Source: Acidimicrobiales bacterium (GTDB taxonomy: Bacteria; Actinomycetota; Acidimicrobiia; Acidimicrobiales; UBA8190). Taken from it: a stretch of 61,657 nucleotides of DNA. Position 1 is the stretch's first letter; each line of letters opens with the position of its first letter. The DNA lies in NCBI GenBank assembly GCA_030040015.1, contig JASHUM010000063.1, positions 1 through 61,657 on the forward strand, given 5' to 3'. Under the pieces are notes generated by a model that worked only from the letters and a program-made list of their open reading frames with translations, ran no database searches and was not told where the DNA came from. The translations under genes and the position numbers were made by a program. Of the stretch, positions 1 to 7,254 are shown in pieces.

Positions 1-142
1 CGGCCGCCCGGCCGAGATCGAAGGGGAGCATGAAGCCCACCGACGCCCCGCCGGTCACGGTGTCGACGAGGAGCTTGGCCAGGCCGTGCAGGTCGCTCAC
101 GCCGGGCTTGGCCCGCCGGATGATCACCTCGTCGTCGCTCAC
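1..142 (-). CDS. GNAT-family N-acetyltransferase, N-terminal part (runs off window)
   Basis: A reading frame enters the window at base 1 and begins at a GTG at 142. The visible 47 residues include the segment GGASVGFMLPFDLGRAA, which resembles the start of small GNAT acetyltransferases. The rest lies outside the window, so the acetyl-CoA binding motif cannot be checked. It sits 49 bp downstream of the fadE27-like gene on the same strand and may be the last visible gene of that operon. The substrate is unknown. The family assignment rests on a short stretch and is only moderately secure. Confidence 0.5.
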   Translation of the reverse strand, partial: MSDDEVIIRRAKPGVSDLHGLAKLLVDTVTGGASVGFMLPFDLGRAA

Positions 143-191
143 CGGTCCCCCGTCCCGTCCGTCGCCTGCGCCGGGACCGCGAGCGCCGCTC

Positions 192-1316
192 TCAGGCCGG
201 CGTCGTGGCCAGCAGGTCGCCCAGTCGTAGCAGGCTCGTCGTCCCGCCGCCCAGGCTGAGGGCCAGGTGCTTGGTGAGCAGGTAGTACCGGTGAAGGGGG
301 TAGTCGCGGTCCACGCCCACCCCGCCGTGCAGGTGCTGCGCCGCGTGGACCACCCGCTGGGCGCCGTCGTCGGCCCAGAACTTGGCCACCGCCACCTCCG
401 CCGAGGCGGGCAGGTCGTTGGCCAGCCGCCACACGGCGTGCCACGCGGTGAGGCGCACCGCCTCGGTGTCGATGTACGCGTCGGCAGCCCGCTGGCCGAC
501 GGCCTGAAAGGTGGCGATCACCTTGTCGAACTGCCTGCGCTGCGAGGCGTACTCGGCGGTGAGCTTGAGCGCAGCCTGGCACGCGCCCGCCACCTCGACG
601 CACATCGCCGCCATGGCGCGTTCCAAGGACCAGGCGAGCGCGTCCTCACCGGCACCGTCACCGGGCACCACGAGCACTGCGTCGTCCACGATCTCGACGC
701 CGTCGAATTCGAGCTCGGCCTCGAGGCGGCCGTCGGTGGCGTGCTGGAGCCGGCGCGTCACACCGCGCACGGCGCAGTCCACGACGAAGAGGCCCACCCC
801 CTCGTCGCTCGAGGCGGAGACGATCACCGCGTCGGCCACCGCTCCCGCGGGGACGTACGCCTTGGTGCCGTCGATGCGCCATCCGCCGTCGTGCCGGCTG
901 GCAGTGGTGACCGGATGGCGCGGGTCGCCCCCGGGTTCGGCCAGCGCGGCGCTGATGAGCAGATCGCCGGCGCAGATCCGCGCCAACCACTCGCGTCGCT
1001 GGTCGTCGGTGCCGAAGCGGACGATGGGCGCTGCGCCGAGCACGGTGACGGCGGTGACCGGCGCCGCGGCAGCGGCCCGGCCGGCCTCCTCGACCACGAT
1101 GCACGCCTCGACGAAGCCGAGCCCCGCCCCGCCCCAGTCCTCGGGGACCGCCATCCCCAGCAGTCCCGCGTCGGCGAGCGCCCTCCAGAGGGCGCGGTCG
1201 AAGCGATCGTCGGTCTGCTCCGCCTTCTTCAGGTGCTCGTGGTCCGAGAGGTCGCCGAAGATCCGCCCGGCGAGCTCGCGCACGGACTGTTGCTCGTCGG
1301 TGAGAGAGAAGTCCAC
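192..1316 (-). CDS. fadE27: Acyl-CoA dehydrogenase, FadE27-like (beta subunit of steroid-type ACAD)
   Basis: A 374-residue acyl-CoA dehydrogenase-fold protein. From memory of the family it resembles mycobacterial FadE27 (ChsE5): an N-terminal helical domain, then a C-terminal block containing QFDKVIATFQAVGQR, a histidine-rich LHGGVGVD segment and a terminus ending in TPA, as FadE27 does. In the known system FadE26 and FadE27 form an alpha2-beta2 heterotetramer that dehydrogenates the cholesterol side-chain CoA ester, with the catalytic glutamate on FadE26. The gene lies 19 bp behind the FadE26-like partner, which fits a co-translated heteromer. Sterol specificity is inferred from resemblance and from the KstR-like box upstream of the pair; another bulky branched acyl-CoA is possible. 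Confidence 0.85.
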   Translation of the reverse strand: MDFSLTDEQQSVRELAGRIFGDLSDHEHLKKAEQTDDRFDRALWRALADAGLLGMAVPEDWGGAGLGFVEACIVVEEAGRAAAAAPVTAVTVLGAAPIVRFGTDDQRREWLARICAGDLLISAALAEPGGDPRHPVTTASRHDGGWRIDGTKAYVPAGAVADAVIVSASSDEGVGLFVVDCAVRGVTRRLQHATDGRLEAELEFDGVEIVDDAVLVVPGDGAGEDALAWSLERAMAAMCVEVAGACQAALKLTAEYASQRRQFDKVIATFQAVGQRAADAYIDTEAVRLTAWHAVWRLANDLPASAEVAVAKFWADDGAQRVVHAAQHLHGGVGVDRDYPLHRYYLLTKHLALSLGGGTTSLLRLGDLLATTPA

Positions 1317-1335
1317 GGTCTCGTTCGTCTCCTCG

Positions 1336-2511
1336 TCAGCGAAGTGAGCGGGGCATGTTCAGCCCGAAGATGGCGATGAGGTCGCGCTGGATCTCGTTGG
1401 TGCCGCCGCCGAAGGTCAGGATGACGAGGCTGCGCTGGTACATCTCGAGGCGCCCCTGGAGGATCGCCCCCGGCGATCCCCGCCGCAGGTAGCCGGATTG
1501 GCCGAGCACTTCCGACAACGTGCGCAGCGCCTCCATGTAGAACTCGGTGCCGAAGACCTTGATGCTGGAGGCGTCGGCCACGTCCAGATGTCCCTCCGTG
1601 GCGGTCCAGGCCACCTTCCAGTTGATGAGCTTCAGGAACTCGAGCTTGGCGTAGACCTTGGCCAGGGCGATGCGGACCCATTCCTGGTCGACCACGCGTC
1701 GGCCGTCGGCGATCTTGGTGTCCTGGGCCCAGGCCCGCACGTCGTGCAGGGCGCGCTCGATGATGCCCGGCGAGCACAGGGTCACGCGCTCGTGGTTGAG
1801 CTGGTTGGTGATGAGGCTCCAGCCGTTGTTGAGCCCACCGACCACGTTGGCGAGTGGTACCCGGACGTCCTCCCAGAACGTGTAGTTGATGTTGTGCTCG
1901 CCCAACAGCTGCATGGGCACGACCCGCACGCCTGGCGTGTCCATCGGCACGATGACGATCGAGATGCCCTTGTGCTTGGCCGCGTCGGGATCGGTGCGCA
2001 CGGCCAGCCAGCAGTAGTCGGCGTCACCGGCGAGGCTGGTGAAGACCTTGGTGCCGTTGATCACCAGTTCTTCGCCGTCGACCACACCGGTAGTGGTGAG
2101 CGAGGCCAGATCTGTGCCGGCGTCGGGCTCGGTGTAGCCGATGCAGAAATGGATCTCGCCGGCCAGGATCTTGGGCAGGAAGAACGCCTTCTGCTCGTCG
2201 CTCCCGAAGTTCATGATCGTAGGCCCGACCGTGTTGATCGTGAGCATGGGCACAGGCGCGCCGCAGCGCATCGACTCATCGAAGAAGATGAACTGCTCGA
2301 TGGCCGAGCGTCCCTGCCCGCCGTACTCCTTGGGCCATCCGATCCCCAGCCAGCCGTCGCTGGCCATCTGCTTGACGATGCGTCGCACCGTGGGCCCGAT
2401 GCCGGCACTCGACGCCAGCTCCTGCTCCACTTCGGGAGTCAAGAGCTCGGCGTAGTACTGCCGGAGCTCGCGCCGGAGCGCTTCCTGCTCCTCGGTGAAG
2501 CCGATCTCCAT
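1336..2511 (-). CDS. fadE26: Acyl-CoA dehydrogenase, FadE26-like (catalytic subunit)
   Basis: A 391-residue acyl-CoA dehydrogenase. It begins with ELRQYYAELLTPE, has the GWPKEYGGQGRSA block at about residues 58-70 and an NQLNHERV segment near residue 245, where FadE26-type enzymes carry the catalytic glutamate. It ends with GGGTNEIQRDLIA. The close resemblance to mycobacterial FadE26 (ChsE4) suggests FAD-dependent alpha-beta desaturation of a sterol side-chain CoA thioester together with the next gene. I chose the ATG at 2511 because the conserved N-terminus starts there; the same frame is open further upstream only by chance. A TAACCT hexamer lies 7 nt before this ATG, so the mRNA may be leaderless, and a KstR-like box covers that hexamer. 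Confidence 0.88.
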   Translation of the reverse strand: MEIGFTEEQEALRRELRQYYAELLTPEVEQELASSAGIGPTVRRIVKQMASDGWLGIGWPKEYGGQGRSAIEQFIFFDESMRCGAPVPMLTINTVGPTIMNFGSDEQKAFFLPKILAGEIHFCIGYTEPDAGTDLASLTTTGVVDGEELVINGTKVFTSLAGDADYCWLAVRTDPDAAKHKGISIVIVPMDTPGVRVVPMQLLGEHNINYTFWEDVRVPLANVVGGLNNGWSLITNQLNHERVTLCSPGIIERALHDVRAWAQDTKIADGRRVVDQEWVRIALAKVYAKLEFLKLINWKVAWTATEGHLDVADASSIKVFGTEFYMEALRTLSEVLGQSGYLRRGSPGAILQGRLEMYQRSLVILTFGGGTNEIQRDLIAIFGLNMPRSLR

Positions 2512-2512
2512 C

Positions 2513-2526
2513 TGAAACAGGTTACA
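2513..2526. promoter_or_regulatory. KstR-like operator in the fadE26/GNAT divergent promoter
   Basis: The bases TGAAACAGGTTACA fit all eight fixed positions of the KstR operator consensus TNNAACNNGTTNNA. The box lies directly upstream of the fadE26-like ATG and overlaps its likely -10 hexamer (TAACCT on the minus strand, 2519-2524). A repressor bound here would block the promoter. KstR is the TetR-family repressor of sterol catabolism in mycobacteria; no kstR gene lies in this window, so the regulator itself is inferred. Confidence 0.6.
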
Positions 2527-2553
2527 GTTCTGGCCCCCGGTACGCTCAAGCCG

Positions 2554-3099
2554 ATGGGGCGGTCCACGCCAGCTGAAGACCGGCGGGCGACGCGGTCTTT
2601 TTCTGGTCGCGTCGTGCTCGTCGCCGTCGACGTGGTGCGCCCCCTGCGAGCATCGGTGCTGCGGCCCGGGCTCCCCTTCAAGGAGTCGGTCTATCCCTTC
2701 GACGACGAACCATTCGCCCTGCACGTCGCCGTCGTCGTCTCCGCCCCAGAACGCGGTCTCGAAGACGTACTGGCGGTGGGTTCCCTGTTGCCCGAGCCAC
2801 CGCCGCAGTGGCTCGCCGTGGAGGCCGACGACGCTGTCGGCGCACCACCCCACCCCTGGTGGCGCATCCGGGGTATGGCCACCGAGGAGCACAGCCGGGG
2901 ACGTGGGCTGGGACGCATGGTGCTGGATCGCCTCCTCCTGGCGGGCTGGGAGCAAGGTGGCGGCTCGGTGTGGTGCAACGCCCGGGTACCGGCGCTCGCC
3001 TTCTACGTGCGGGCCGGCTTCCAGCCGGTCGGGGAGGTGTTCGAGGTCCCCGTCATCGGGCCACACCAGGCCATGTGGCGCGCTCTGGGGACGGCCTGA
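2554..3099 (+). CDS. GNAT-family N-acetyltransferase
   Basis: A 181-residue GNAT protein. The central segment contains MATEEHSRGRGLGRMVLD, which matches the acetyl-CoA binding motif A (Q/RxxGxG/A), and the C-terminal part has AFYVRAGFQPVGE, typical of motif B. The N-terminal VVRPLRASVLRPG pattern is common in uncharacterised actinobacterial GNATs. The ATG at 2554 follows a TACGCT hexamer by 7 nt, consistent with a leaderless mRNA; a GTG at 2614 would give a 161-residue protein and is a reasonable alternative. It is divergent from the fadE26-like gene over a 42-bp gap. The substrate cannot be told from sequence. Confidence 0.75.
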   Translation: MGRSTPAEDRRATRSFSGRVVLVAVDVVRPLRASVLRPGLPFKESVYPFDDEPFALHVAVVVSAPERGLEDVLAVGSLLPEPPPQWLAVEADDAVGAPPHPWWRIRGMATEEHSRGRGLGRMVLDRLLLAGWEQGGGSVWCNARVPALAFYVRAGFQPVGEVFEVPVIGPHQAMWRALGTA

Positions 3100-3124
3100 G
3101 ACACTTCTTCGTCACGTGCCGGCA

Positions 3125-3169
3125 TGGTCACCTGCCCTGGTGGTCCCTGCCCGGCCTGGTCACCTGCCC
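3125..3169. repeat. 13-bp direct repeat upstream of the thiolase
   Basis: The 13-mer TGGTCACCTGCCC occurs at 3125-3137 and again, without mismatch, at 3157-3169. The copies are 32 bp apart, about three helical turns, and lie about 40-80 bp upstream of the thiolase start. The spacing suits two protein molecules on one face of the helix, but the bound factor is unknown. Confidence 0.45.
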
Positions 3170-3207
3170 GGCACGAACTGCAACTACGAAAACCGTGAGG
3201 AGCATGC

Positions 3208-4410
3208 ATGCCTGACGCCGTCATCGTCGCCACGGGACGCACCCCGATCGGACGGGCCATGAAGGGGTCCCTCGTCTCCTGCCGCCCCGACGACCTGTCC
3301 GCCCTCGTGCTGCGCCAAGTGCTGGCAAAGGTGCCCCGACTGGACCCGGCACAGGTCGAGGACGTCCTGTGGGGCTGCGGCCAGCCGGGAGGCGAGGCCG
3401 GGTACAACGTCGGCCGCGTGGCGGCGGTGCTCGCCGGCATGGACGTTCCCGGCGTCACCGTCAACCGCTACTGCTCGTCGTCGTTGCAGACCATCCGTAT
3501 GGCCGCCCACGCCATCCGGTCGGGGGAGGGCGACGTGTTCGTGGCCGGAGGAGTGGAGACCGTCAGCCGGTTCCAGTTCGGCGCCTCCGACACCGGCCCC
3601 CACAACACCGCCTTCGCCCAGGCCGAGGCCCGCACGGCGGCACGCAGCCCCGCCGTCACCGATCCGTGGACGCCGCCCGCAGGGTTGCCCGACGTCTACA
3701 TCGCCATGGGCCAGACGGCGGAGAACGTGGCCGAGTACGAGAACGTGGGCCGAGAGGAGATGGACGAGTTCGCCGCTCTGAGCCAGAACCGGGCGGTGGA
3801 GTCGCAGAAGAACGGCTTCTTCGAGCGGGAGATCATCCCGGTGACCCTCGAGGACGGCACCGTCGTGACCATGGACGACGGTCCTCGGCCTGACACCACG
3901 GTCGAGAAACTGGCCACGCTCAAGCCCGCCTTCCGGGAGGGTGGGAAGGTGACGGCCGGCAACGCCTGCCCGCTCAACGATGGAGCGGCAGCCGTGGTGG
4001 TGATGTCCGACACCAAGGCGAGCGAGCTCGGCATCACCCCCGTGGCGCGCATCGTGGCCAGTGGGGTCTCGGCCCTCGACCCCGAGATCATGGGGCTGGG
4101 ACCGATCGAGGCCTGTCGCCAGACGCTGGGCCGTGCCGGCATGTCCATCGACGACGTCGACCTGGTCGAGATCAACGAGGCGTTCGCCGCCCAGGTGATC
4201 CCGTCCGCCCGGCATCTCGGCGTCCCATGGGAGAAGCTGAACGTGAAGGGCGGCTCAATCGCCCTCGGGCACCCTTTCGGCATGACGGGCGCCCGCATCA
4301 TGACCACGCTGCTCAACGCCCTGGAGGACGAGGGCAAGCGGATCGGGCTCGAGTCCATGTGCGTCGGCGGTGGCCAGGGCATGGCCATGATCGTCGAGCG
4401 CCTGACCTAG
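3208..4410 (+). CDS. Acetyl-CoA C-acyltransferase (thiolase)
   Basis: A 400-residue thiolase. The nucleophilic cysteine is in NRYCSSSLQTI (near residue 89), the acid/base histidine follows in VEINEAFAAQV and KGGSIALGHPFGMTG, and the second catalytic cysteine is in ESMCVGGGQG near the C-terminus. It should cleave 3-ketoacyl-CoA, or condense acetyl-CoA units in reverse. It is a different type from the FadA5-like enzyme at 46710. The ATG at 3208 is preceded by GAGGAG at suitable spacing. Its position beside fadE26/fadE27-like genes suggests a role in the same beta-oxidation programme, although it is transcribed in the opposite direction. Confidence 0.9.
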   Translation: MPDAVIVATGRTPIGRAMKGSLVSCRPDDLSALVLRQVLAKVPRLDPAQVEDVLWGCGQPGGEAGYNVGRVAAVLAGMDVPGVTVNRYCSSSLQTIRMAAHAIRSGEGDVFVAGGVETVSRFQFGASDTGPHNTAFAQAEARTAARSPAVTDPWTPPAGLPDVYIAMGQTAENVAEYENVGREEMDEFAALSQNRAVESQKNGFFEREIIPVTLEDGTVVTMDDGPRPDTTVEKLATLKPAFREGGKVTAGNACPLNDGAAAVVVMSDTKASELGITPVARIVASGVSALDPEIMGLGPIEACRQTLGRAGMSIDDVDLVEINEAFAAQVIPSARHLGVPWEKLNVKGGSIALGHPFGMTGARIMTTLLNALEDEGKRIGLESMCVGGGQGMAMIVERLT

Positions 4411-4443
4411 CCGGCCCTTTTCGGGAGCTGCGGCGGAGGCGGC

Positions 4444-5028
4444 GTGCGTTTCGGGATCGTCCTGTTCGACGGCGTCGAGGAGCTCGACTGGGTCGGGCCG
4501 TGGGAGGTGCTCGGCGCCTGGGCGCGCTATTTCCCCGACGACGGAGCCGAGGTGTGCACGCTGGCGCCCTCAGACGCCGTGGTCACCTGCGCCAAGGGGG
4601 CGAGGGTCCTCGCCGACCACACGTGGGAGGACCACCCGCCCATCGACGTCGTGGTGTACCCGGGAGGCGAGGGCACCCGGCGTCAGCTCGGCGACCGCGA
4701 CATCCGCCGCTGGCTCCGGCAGCTGGCCGAGGAGGCCCAGGTGGTCACCAGCGTGTGCACCGGCGCGCTGGTGCTAGCCGACGCCGGGCTTCTCGACGCG
4801 CGCCCGGCCACGACGCACTGGGCATCGCTCGACCACCTGGCCGGGCTCGGGTCCGACGTCGACGTGCGCAGGGAGGAGCGGTTCGTGGACGACGGTGACG
4901 TCGTCACCTCCGCCGGTGTTTCGGCCGGGATAGACATGGCCCTGCACCTGGTGTCCCGATTCGCAGGGGAGGAACGGGCTCGAGAGGTGCAGAAGGTGAT
5001 CGAGTACTACCCCGAGCCACCCCTGTAG
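4444..5028 (+). CDS. DJ-1/PfpI family protein (isonitrile hydratase-like)
   Basis: A 194-residue class I glutamine amidotransferase-like protein. The nucleophile elbow is TSVCTGALVLADAGLL with Cys105, preceded by the acidic and glycine-rich segment VVYPGGEG, as in the DJ-1/PfpI superfamily. The layout resembles the isonitrile hydratase branch and the sensor domains of GATase1 AraC regulators, but no DNA-binding domain follows. A GTG start at 4444 has GGAGG just upstream. It lies between the thiolase and an acyl-CoA synthetase on the same strand with gaps of about 35 bp. The exact reaction is unknown. Confidence 0.8.
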   Translation: MRFGIVLFDGVEELDWVGPWEVLGAWARYFPDDGAEVCTLAPSDAVVTCAKGARVLADHTWEDHPPIDVVVYPGGEGTRRQLGDRDIRRWLRQLAEEAQVVTSVCTGALVLADAGLLDARPATTHWASLDHLAGLGSDVDVRREERFVDDGDVVTSAGVSAGIDMALHLVSRFAGEERAREVQKVIEYYPEPPL

Positions 5029-5062
5029 CGGGCGGACCGGGGCGAGCGGAGGGGAAGAGGCC

Positions 5063-6634
5063 ATGATCCTGGGCGCCGCCGTGATGGGCTCGATGTGGGA
5101 TCTGGTCGAGCACCGGGCCCAGGCAACGCCCGACAAGGTGATGCTGGTCGACGAGGCCGACCGCACGCTGACGTTCTCCCAGTTCCGTGATCGCTGCCTG
5201 GCGGTGGCCGGCGGGCTCCACGACATGGGGATCGGGCCCGGGACACCGGTGTCGTGGCAGCTGCCGAGCCGCATCGAGACGGTCGTGCTGTCGATGGCGC
5301 TGGCTCGACTGGGAGCGGTCCAGAACCCGATCATCCACATCTATCGCCAACGCGAGGTGGCATTCGCCCTGCGCCAGACGGGCGCTGCCCACGCCTTCAT
5401 CCCCGGCGAATGGCGCGGCTTCGACTTCGACGCCATGTTCCGCGCCATCGCCGCCGAGCTCCCCGAGCCTCCCAGGCTGCACGTGGCCCACGACACGCTC
5501 CCCGAGGGTGATCCGACTGCGTTGCCCCCGCCGCCCGAGGCGGGGACGGTCGACGACGTCCGGTGGATCTACTACACGTCGGGGACCACCTCCGAGCCAA
5601 AGGGGGTGCGTCACAGCGACCGGACACTGCTCACCGGCGGTGAGGGCCTGGCCCAGGCTCTGGAGCTGTCGGAGGACGACGTGGGGTCCATCGCCTTCCC
5701 GTTCGCCCACATCGCCGGTCCGGACTACCTGGTGATGGTGCTGGCGTGCGGGGTCTCCACCGTCGTCCTCGAGACCTTCGCCCCGGCGACAGCGGTCGAG
5801 GTGTTCAGCCGTCACGGCGCCACCCTGGCCGGGGGGAGCACCGCCTTCTACCAGGCCTACCTGGTCGAGCAGCGCAAACAACCCGGGACGAAGATCATCC
5901 CCAGCCTGCGCCTGCTCACCGGCGGCGGGGCTCCCATGCCGCCCGAGGTCTTCCACGAAGTCGTCCGGGAGATCGGCGTCCGGGTGGCCCACGGGTACGG
6001 CATGACCGAGATCCCCATGATCACCATGGGATCGCCCAGCGACACCGACGAGCAGCTGGCCCACACCGTGGGCCGCCCGGTGCACGGGGCCGAGCTGCGG
6101 GTGATGACCCTCGAAGGTGAGGACGCTGAACCCGGCACCGACGGCGAGATCCGGGTACGCGGCTCCATGGTGTGCAAGGGCTACACCGACCCCGTGCTCA
6201 GCGCCGACTCGTTCGACGAACGCGGCTACTTCCGCACCGGTGACGTCGGACACATCCGGACCGACGGCCACGTGGTGCTGACGGGACGGACCAAGGACAT
6301 CATCATCCGCAAAGGCGAGAACATCTCGGCCAAGGAGATCGAGGACCTGCTCTACGCCCACCCCAAGGTGGGTGACGTCGCCGTGGTTGGCCTGGCCGAT
6401 CCCGAGCGCGGCGAGCGGGTGTGCGCAGTCGTCGAGACAGCCGAGGGCAGCGAGCCGCTCACCTTCGCCGAGATGGTTGCCCACCTTCGTGACGCCGGGC
6501 TCATGGCCCAGAAGATCCCCGAGCAGCTCGAAGTGGTCGTCGCCCTGCCTCGCAACCAGACGCTCAACAAGGTGCTCAAGTACAAGCTGCGCGAAGAGCT
6601 GGCCACCAAGCCCTTCGTCCCCGTCGAGACCTGA
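5063..6634 (+). CDS. Acyl-CoA synthetase (AMP-forming), FadD family
   Basis: A 523-residue ANL-superfamily enzyme. The P-loop YYTSGTTSEPKGV lies near residues 171-183, the YGMTE motif is in the middle, the hinge region reads YFRTGDVG, and the C-terminal domain has GRTKDIIIRKGENISAKEIE followed by the catalytic lysine region NKVLKYKLRE. It should activate a carboxylic acid to its CoA thioester through an acyl-adenylate. The overall pattern resembles synthetases for cyclic or branched acids, but the substrate cannot be fixed. The ATG at 5063 has a GGGGAAGAGG Shine-Dalgarno sequence; a second ATG at 5084 is possible. Confidence 0.88.
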   Translation: MILGAAVMGSMWDLVEHRAQATPDKVMLVDEADRTLTFSQFRDRCLAVAGGLHDMGIGPGTPVSWQLPSRIETVVLSMALARLGAVQNPIIHIYRQREVAFALRQTGAAHAFIPGEWRGFDFDAMFRAIAAELPEPPRLHVAHDTLPEGDPTALPPPPEAGTVDDVRWIYYTSGTTSEPKGVRHSDRTLLTGGEGLAQALELSEDDVGSIAFPFAHIAGPDYLVMVLACGVSTVVLETFAPATAVEVFSRHGATLAGGSTAFYQAYLVEQRKQPGTKIIPSLRLLTGGGAPMPPEVFHEVVREIGVRVAHGYGMTEIPMITMGSPSDTDEQLAHTVGRPVHGAELRVMTLEGEDAEPGTDGEIRVRGSMVCKGYTDPVLSADSFDERGYFRTGDVGHIRTDGHVVLTGRTKDIIIRKGENISAKEIEDLLYAHPKVGDVAVVGLADPERGERVCAVVETAEGSEPLTFAEMVAHLRDAGLMAQKIPEQLEVVVALPRNQTLNKVLKYKLREELATKPFVPVET

Positions 6635-7090
6635 TCAGAGAGCCCTGGCCCGAAGAACCTCGAGCGCCCGGTCGGCGTGCTTGTTCATGCTGACCTCGGT
6701 CGAGATCACGTCGAGCACTTTGCCGCCAGTGTCGATGACGAACGTCGTGCGCTTGTTGGGAAGCATGCCCGAGCCGCGCTTCACGCCGAACTGACCAGCC
6801 ACGGCCTTGTCCTTGTCCGACAGCAGCGGGTAGTCGAAGCCGTGCTTGTCCGAGAACTGCTTCTGTTTCTCGACACCATCGGCACTGATCCCCAGGCGCT
6901 GCGCGCCGAGCGCCTCGAACTCGGCCTTCAAGTCCCGGAAGTGGCAGCTCTCCTTGGTGCATCCGTAGGTCATGGCGGCTGGATAGAAGAAGAGCACCAC
7001 CGGGCCCCTGTCGAGGAACTCCTTCAGGTGCCTGGGTGTGCCCGTCTCGTCGGGAAGCTCGAAGTCCTGAACGACGTCGCCGGCTCGCAT
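6635..7090 (-). CDS. bcp: Thioredoxin-dependent peroxiredoxin, BCP/PrxQ type
   Basis: A 151-residue peroxiredoxin with the BCP signature around YGCTKESCHFRD: peroxidatic Cys44 and resolving Cys49 five residues later, as in PrxQ proteins. It reduces hydroperoxides using thioredoxin or a similar reductant in the cytoplasm. I start at the ATG at 7090 (MRAGDVVQDFELP) because the family begins there; an upstream extension adds only nine residues unlike the family. It converges with the acyl-CoA synthetase with no spacing and is divergent from the sulfatase. Confidence 0.9.
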   Translation of the reverse strand: MRAGDVVQDFELPDETGTPRHLKEFLDRGPVVLFFYPAAMTYGCTKESCHFRDLKAEFEALGAQRLGISADGVEKQKQFSDKHGFDYPLLSDKDKAVAGQFGVKRGSGMLPNKRTTFVIDTGGKVLDVISTEVSMNKHADRALEVLRARAL

Positions 7091-7132
7091 GGCCCAGACG
7101 CTAACCCTTCTTTCCACTCGGCGCCTGCCCTC

Positions 7133-7198
7133 CAGCGCCGTGCTCTCGGCGCTGTGCTAGTGCTTGGCCCCTCTCCCCGACCGGTTTGGGGTCCGGTC
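7133..7198. repeat. Two inverted repeats in the bcp/sulfatase divergent promoter region
   Basis: CAGCGCC (7133-7139) pairs with GGCGCTG (7148-7154), and GACCGG (7179-7184) pairs with CCGGTC (7193-7198). Both are perfect dyads with 8-base centres in the 164-bp region between the divergent peroxiredoxin and sulfatase genes. They may be operators or hairpins. No regulator is identified. Confidence 0.35.
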
Positions 7199-7254
7199 CC
7201 GGTTGGCGGTCGGGTTCACGAGAAGGCGGAGTCGAGGATTCGAGGAGGAGCAGG

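Noticed and set aside
3208-4410. Naming the thiolase FadA6
   Set aside because: Its active-site block CSSSLQ differs from the CGSSQQ pattern of FadA5 and FadA6, so only a general thiolase call is made.
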